From Pseudoalteromonas luteoviolacea B = ATCC 29581 (lineage in GTDB: Bacteria; Pseudomonadota; Gammaproteobacteria; Enterobacterales; Alteromonadaceae), in the NCBI GenBank assembly GCA_000333235.1, contig CAPN01000051.1:310001-374000 (forward strand): a DNA stretch of 64,000 bases, read 5' to 3'. Numbering within the stretch: position 1 is the stretch's first letter; every line of letters begins with the position of its first letter. Position numbers and translations under genes: made by a program. The notes under the pieces are model-generated. The model did not search any database, was not told where the DNA came from, and worked only from the letters and a program-made list of their open reading frames with translations. Below are positions 62,913 through 64,000 of the stretch, one piece after another.

Positions 62913-64000
62913 ATGGCGGAGATTGAAAATCGCCCGAGTAATTTTATTCGAAACATTATTGATGAAGATCTAAAATCAGGAAAGCACAGCCGTATCCATA
63001 CGCGTTTTCCACCAGAGCCAAATGGCTTTTTGCACATTGGTCATGCTAAGTCCATTTGTTTGAATTTTGGTATTGCACAAGATTATCAAGGTCAGTGTAA
63101 TCTGCGTTTTGATGATACGAATCCAGAAAAAGAAGACATCAATTACGTAAAATCTATTCAAGAAGACGTTAAGTGGTTAGGGTTTAATTGGAGTGGTGAT
63201 ATCTGCTATTCGTCGGGCTATTTTGAAAAGTTACATGGCTATGCCGTTGAACTTATCCAAAAAGGTCTGGCATATGTGTGTTTCCTTTCTCCTGATGAAG
63301 CACGAGAGTACCGTGGAACATTGACTGAGCCTGGCAGAAATAGCCCTTATCGCGATACGTCGATTGAAGAAAACTTAGCGCTATTTGCAAAAATGCGTAA
63401 AGGAGAGTTCAAAGAAGGCGAGTGCGTGTTGCGAGCAAAAATTGATATGGCTAGCTCGTTTATTGTACTTCGAGATCCAATCATTTATCGGATTAAGTTT
63501 GCTCATCATCATCAAACGGGTGATGCGTGGTGCATCTACCCAATGTATGACTTTACTCATTGCATATCCGATGCGTTAGAGGGGATTACGCATTCCTTGT
63601 GTACGTTAGAGTTCCAAGATAATCGCCGTTTATATGATTGGGTACTCGATAATATTTCTATCGAATGTCATCCTCAACAAATCGAGTTTTCACGTTTAAA
63701 TCTCGAATATACAGTAATGTCTAAGCGTAAACTTAATGACTTAGTGGTTAAGGGACACGTTGAAGGCTGGGATGACCCTCGCATGCCAACAATCGCAGGA
63801 TTACGTCGTCGCGGTTATACTCCGGCTTCTATCCGCGAGTTCTGTAAGCGGATCGGTATTACGAAGCAAGATAATATGGTTGAAATGGGCATGCTAGAAG
63901 CGTGTATTCGTGAAGATTTAAACGAAAACGCCCCTCGAGCCATGGCAGTTCTTGATCCAGTTAAAATTGTGATTGAAAACTTTGACGTCAACACGGTTGA
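62913..64000 (+). CDS. glnS: Glutaminyl-tRNA synthetase, 5' part
   Basis: Partial gene; about 362 codons are present before the window ends. This class I synthetase charges tRNA-Gln. The ATP-binding HIGH motif is in [15 protein letters not shown] (residues ~34-48), the KMSKS counterpart is VMSKRKLN (~268-275), and [11 protein letters not shown] and [17 protein letters not shown] are typical of the GlnRS/GluRS family. The [12 protein letters not shown] start is close to E. coli GlnS. AGAGGA lies upstream of the ATG. The catalytic half is complete; the C-terminal anticodon-binding barrels lie beyond the edge. Confidence 0.96.
   Translation, partial: MAEIENRPSNFIRNIIDEDLKSGKHSRIHTRFPPEPNGFLHIGHAKSICLNFGIAQDYQGQCNLRFDDTNPEKEDINYVKSIQEDVKWLGFNWSGDICYSSGYFEKLHGYAVELIQKGLAYVCFLSPDEAREYRGTLTEPGRNSPYRDTSIEENLALFAKMRKGEFKEGECVLRAKIDMASSFIVLRDPIIYRIKFAHHHQTGDAWCIYPMYDFTHCISDALEGITHSLCTLEFQDNRRLYDWVLDNISIECHPQQIEFSRLNLEYTVMSKRKLNDLVVKGHVEGWDDPRMPTIAGLRRRGYTPASIREFCKRIGITKQDNMVEMGMLEACIREDLNENAPRAMAVLDPVKIVIENFDVNTV

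Overview
This 64-kb stretch looks like the chromosome of a marine gammaproteobacterium, probably of the order Alteromonadales (relatives of Pseudoalteromonas, Colwellia or Shewanella). The reasons are A+T-rich DNA with typical gammaproteobacterial gene order (yebR-proQ-prc, pyrD-zapC-rlmL, msbA-lpxK-ycaR-kdsB, gltA divergent from sdhCDAB-sucABCD), a giant NAD-dependent glutamate dehydrogenase, and a DUF3466 protein with a rhombosortase-type tail. Genus cannot be fixed from the sequence alone. No rRNA, insertion sequence, prophage, CRISPR array or integrase was seen; the window is mostly core genome with a few accessory patches.

Layout. 1-2.0 kb: tusC (cut by the window edge) and tusD, a yccA-like Bax-inhibitor membrane protein, and two identical tRNA-Ser(UGA) genes with their own promoter and terminator. 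2.1-10.9 kb: a small membrane protein, the yebR/small acidic protein/proQ/prc cluster, an NhaC-type antiporter behind a long leader, pepN and a DUF2835 protein. 11.2-18.2 kb: a four-gene envelope cluster, DUF1302 / DUF1329 / YCF48-like Asp-box protein / RND-superfamily exporter, which I read as a candidate trans-envelope system for a hydrophobic substrate. 18.4-31.2 kb: NAD-GDH, pyrD, zapC, rlmKL, a glutaredoxin-like protein, uup and a DUF3466 protein.

31.6-36.7 kb: a signalling patch. A membrane Ser/Thr kinase with TolB-like and TPR regions is split by one in-frame TAA. It faces a protein with an N-terminal FHA (phosphothreonine-binding) domain and a C-terminal OmpR-like winged helix, plus two small unknown proteins. 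37.2-47.5 kb: an isochorismatase-like hydrolase, DUF2062 divergent from comEC, the lipid A/Kdo operon msbA-lpxK-ycaR-kdsB continuing into an RluA-family pseudouridine synthase and tcdA, which converges on csdA-csdE. 47.6-59.2 kb: the TCA block, gltA (minus) divergent from sdhCDAB-sucAB-sucCD, with a perfect 31-bp direct repeat in the divergent promoter region and a SucB carrying two lipoyl domains. 59.5-64 kb: a TPR-GGDEF diguanylate cyclase, an unrecognised protein built from two copies of a ~190-residue unit, and the 5' part of glnS.

The items most worth follow-up are the kinase/FHA-winged-helix patch with its nonsense codon, the DUF1302-DUF1329-YCF48-RND cluster, the duplicated unknown protein at 61.6-62.6 kb, the repeats upstream of sdhC, and the structured leaders upstream of nhaC and gdh. 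All family assignments were made by reading motifs; no database search was run.
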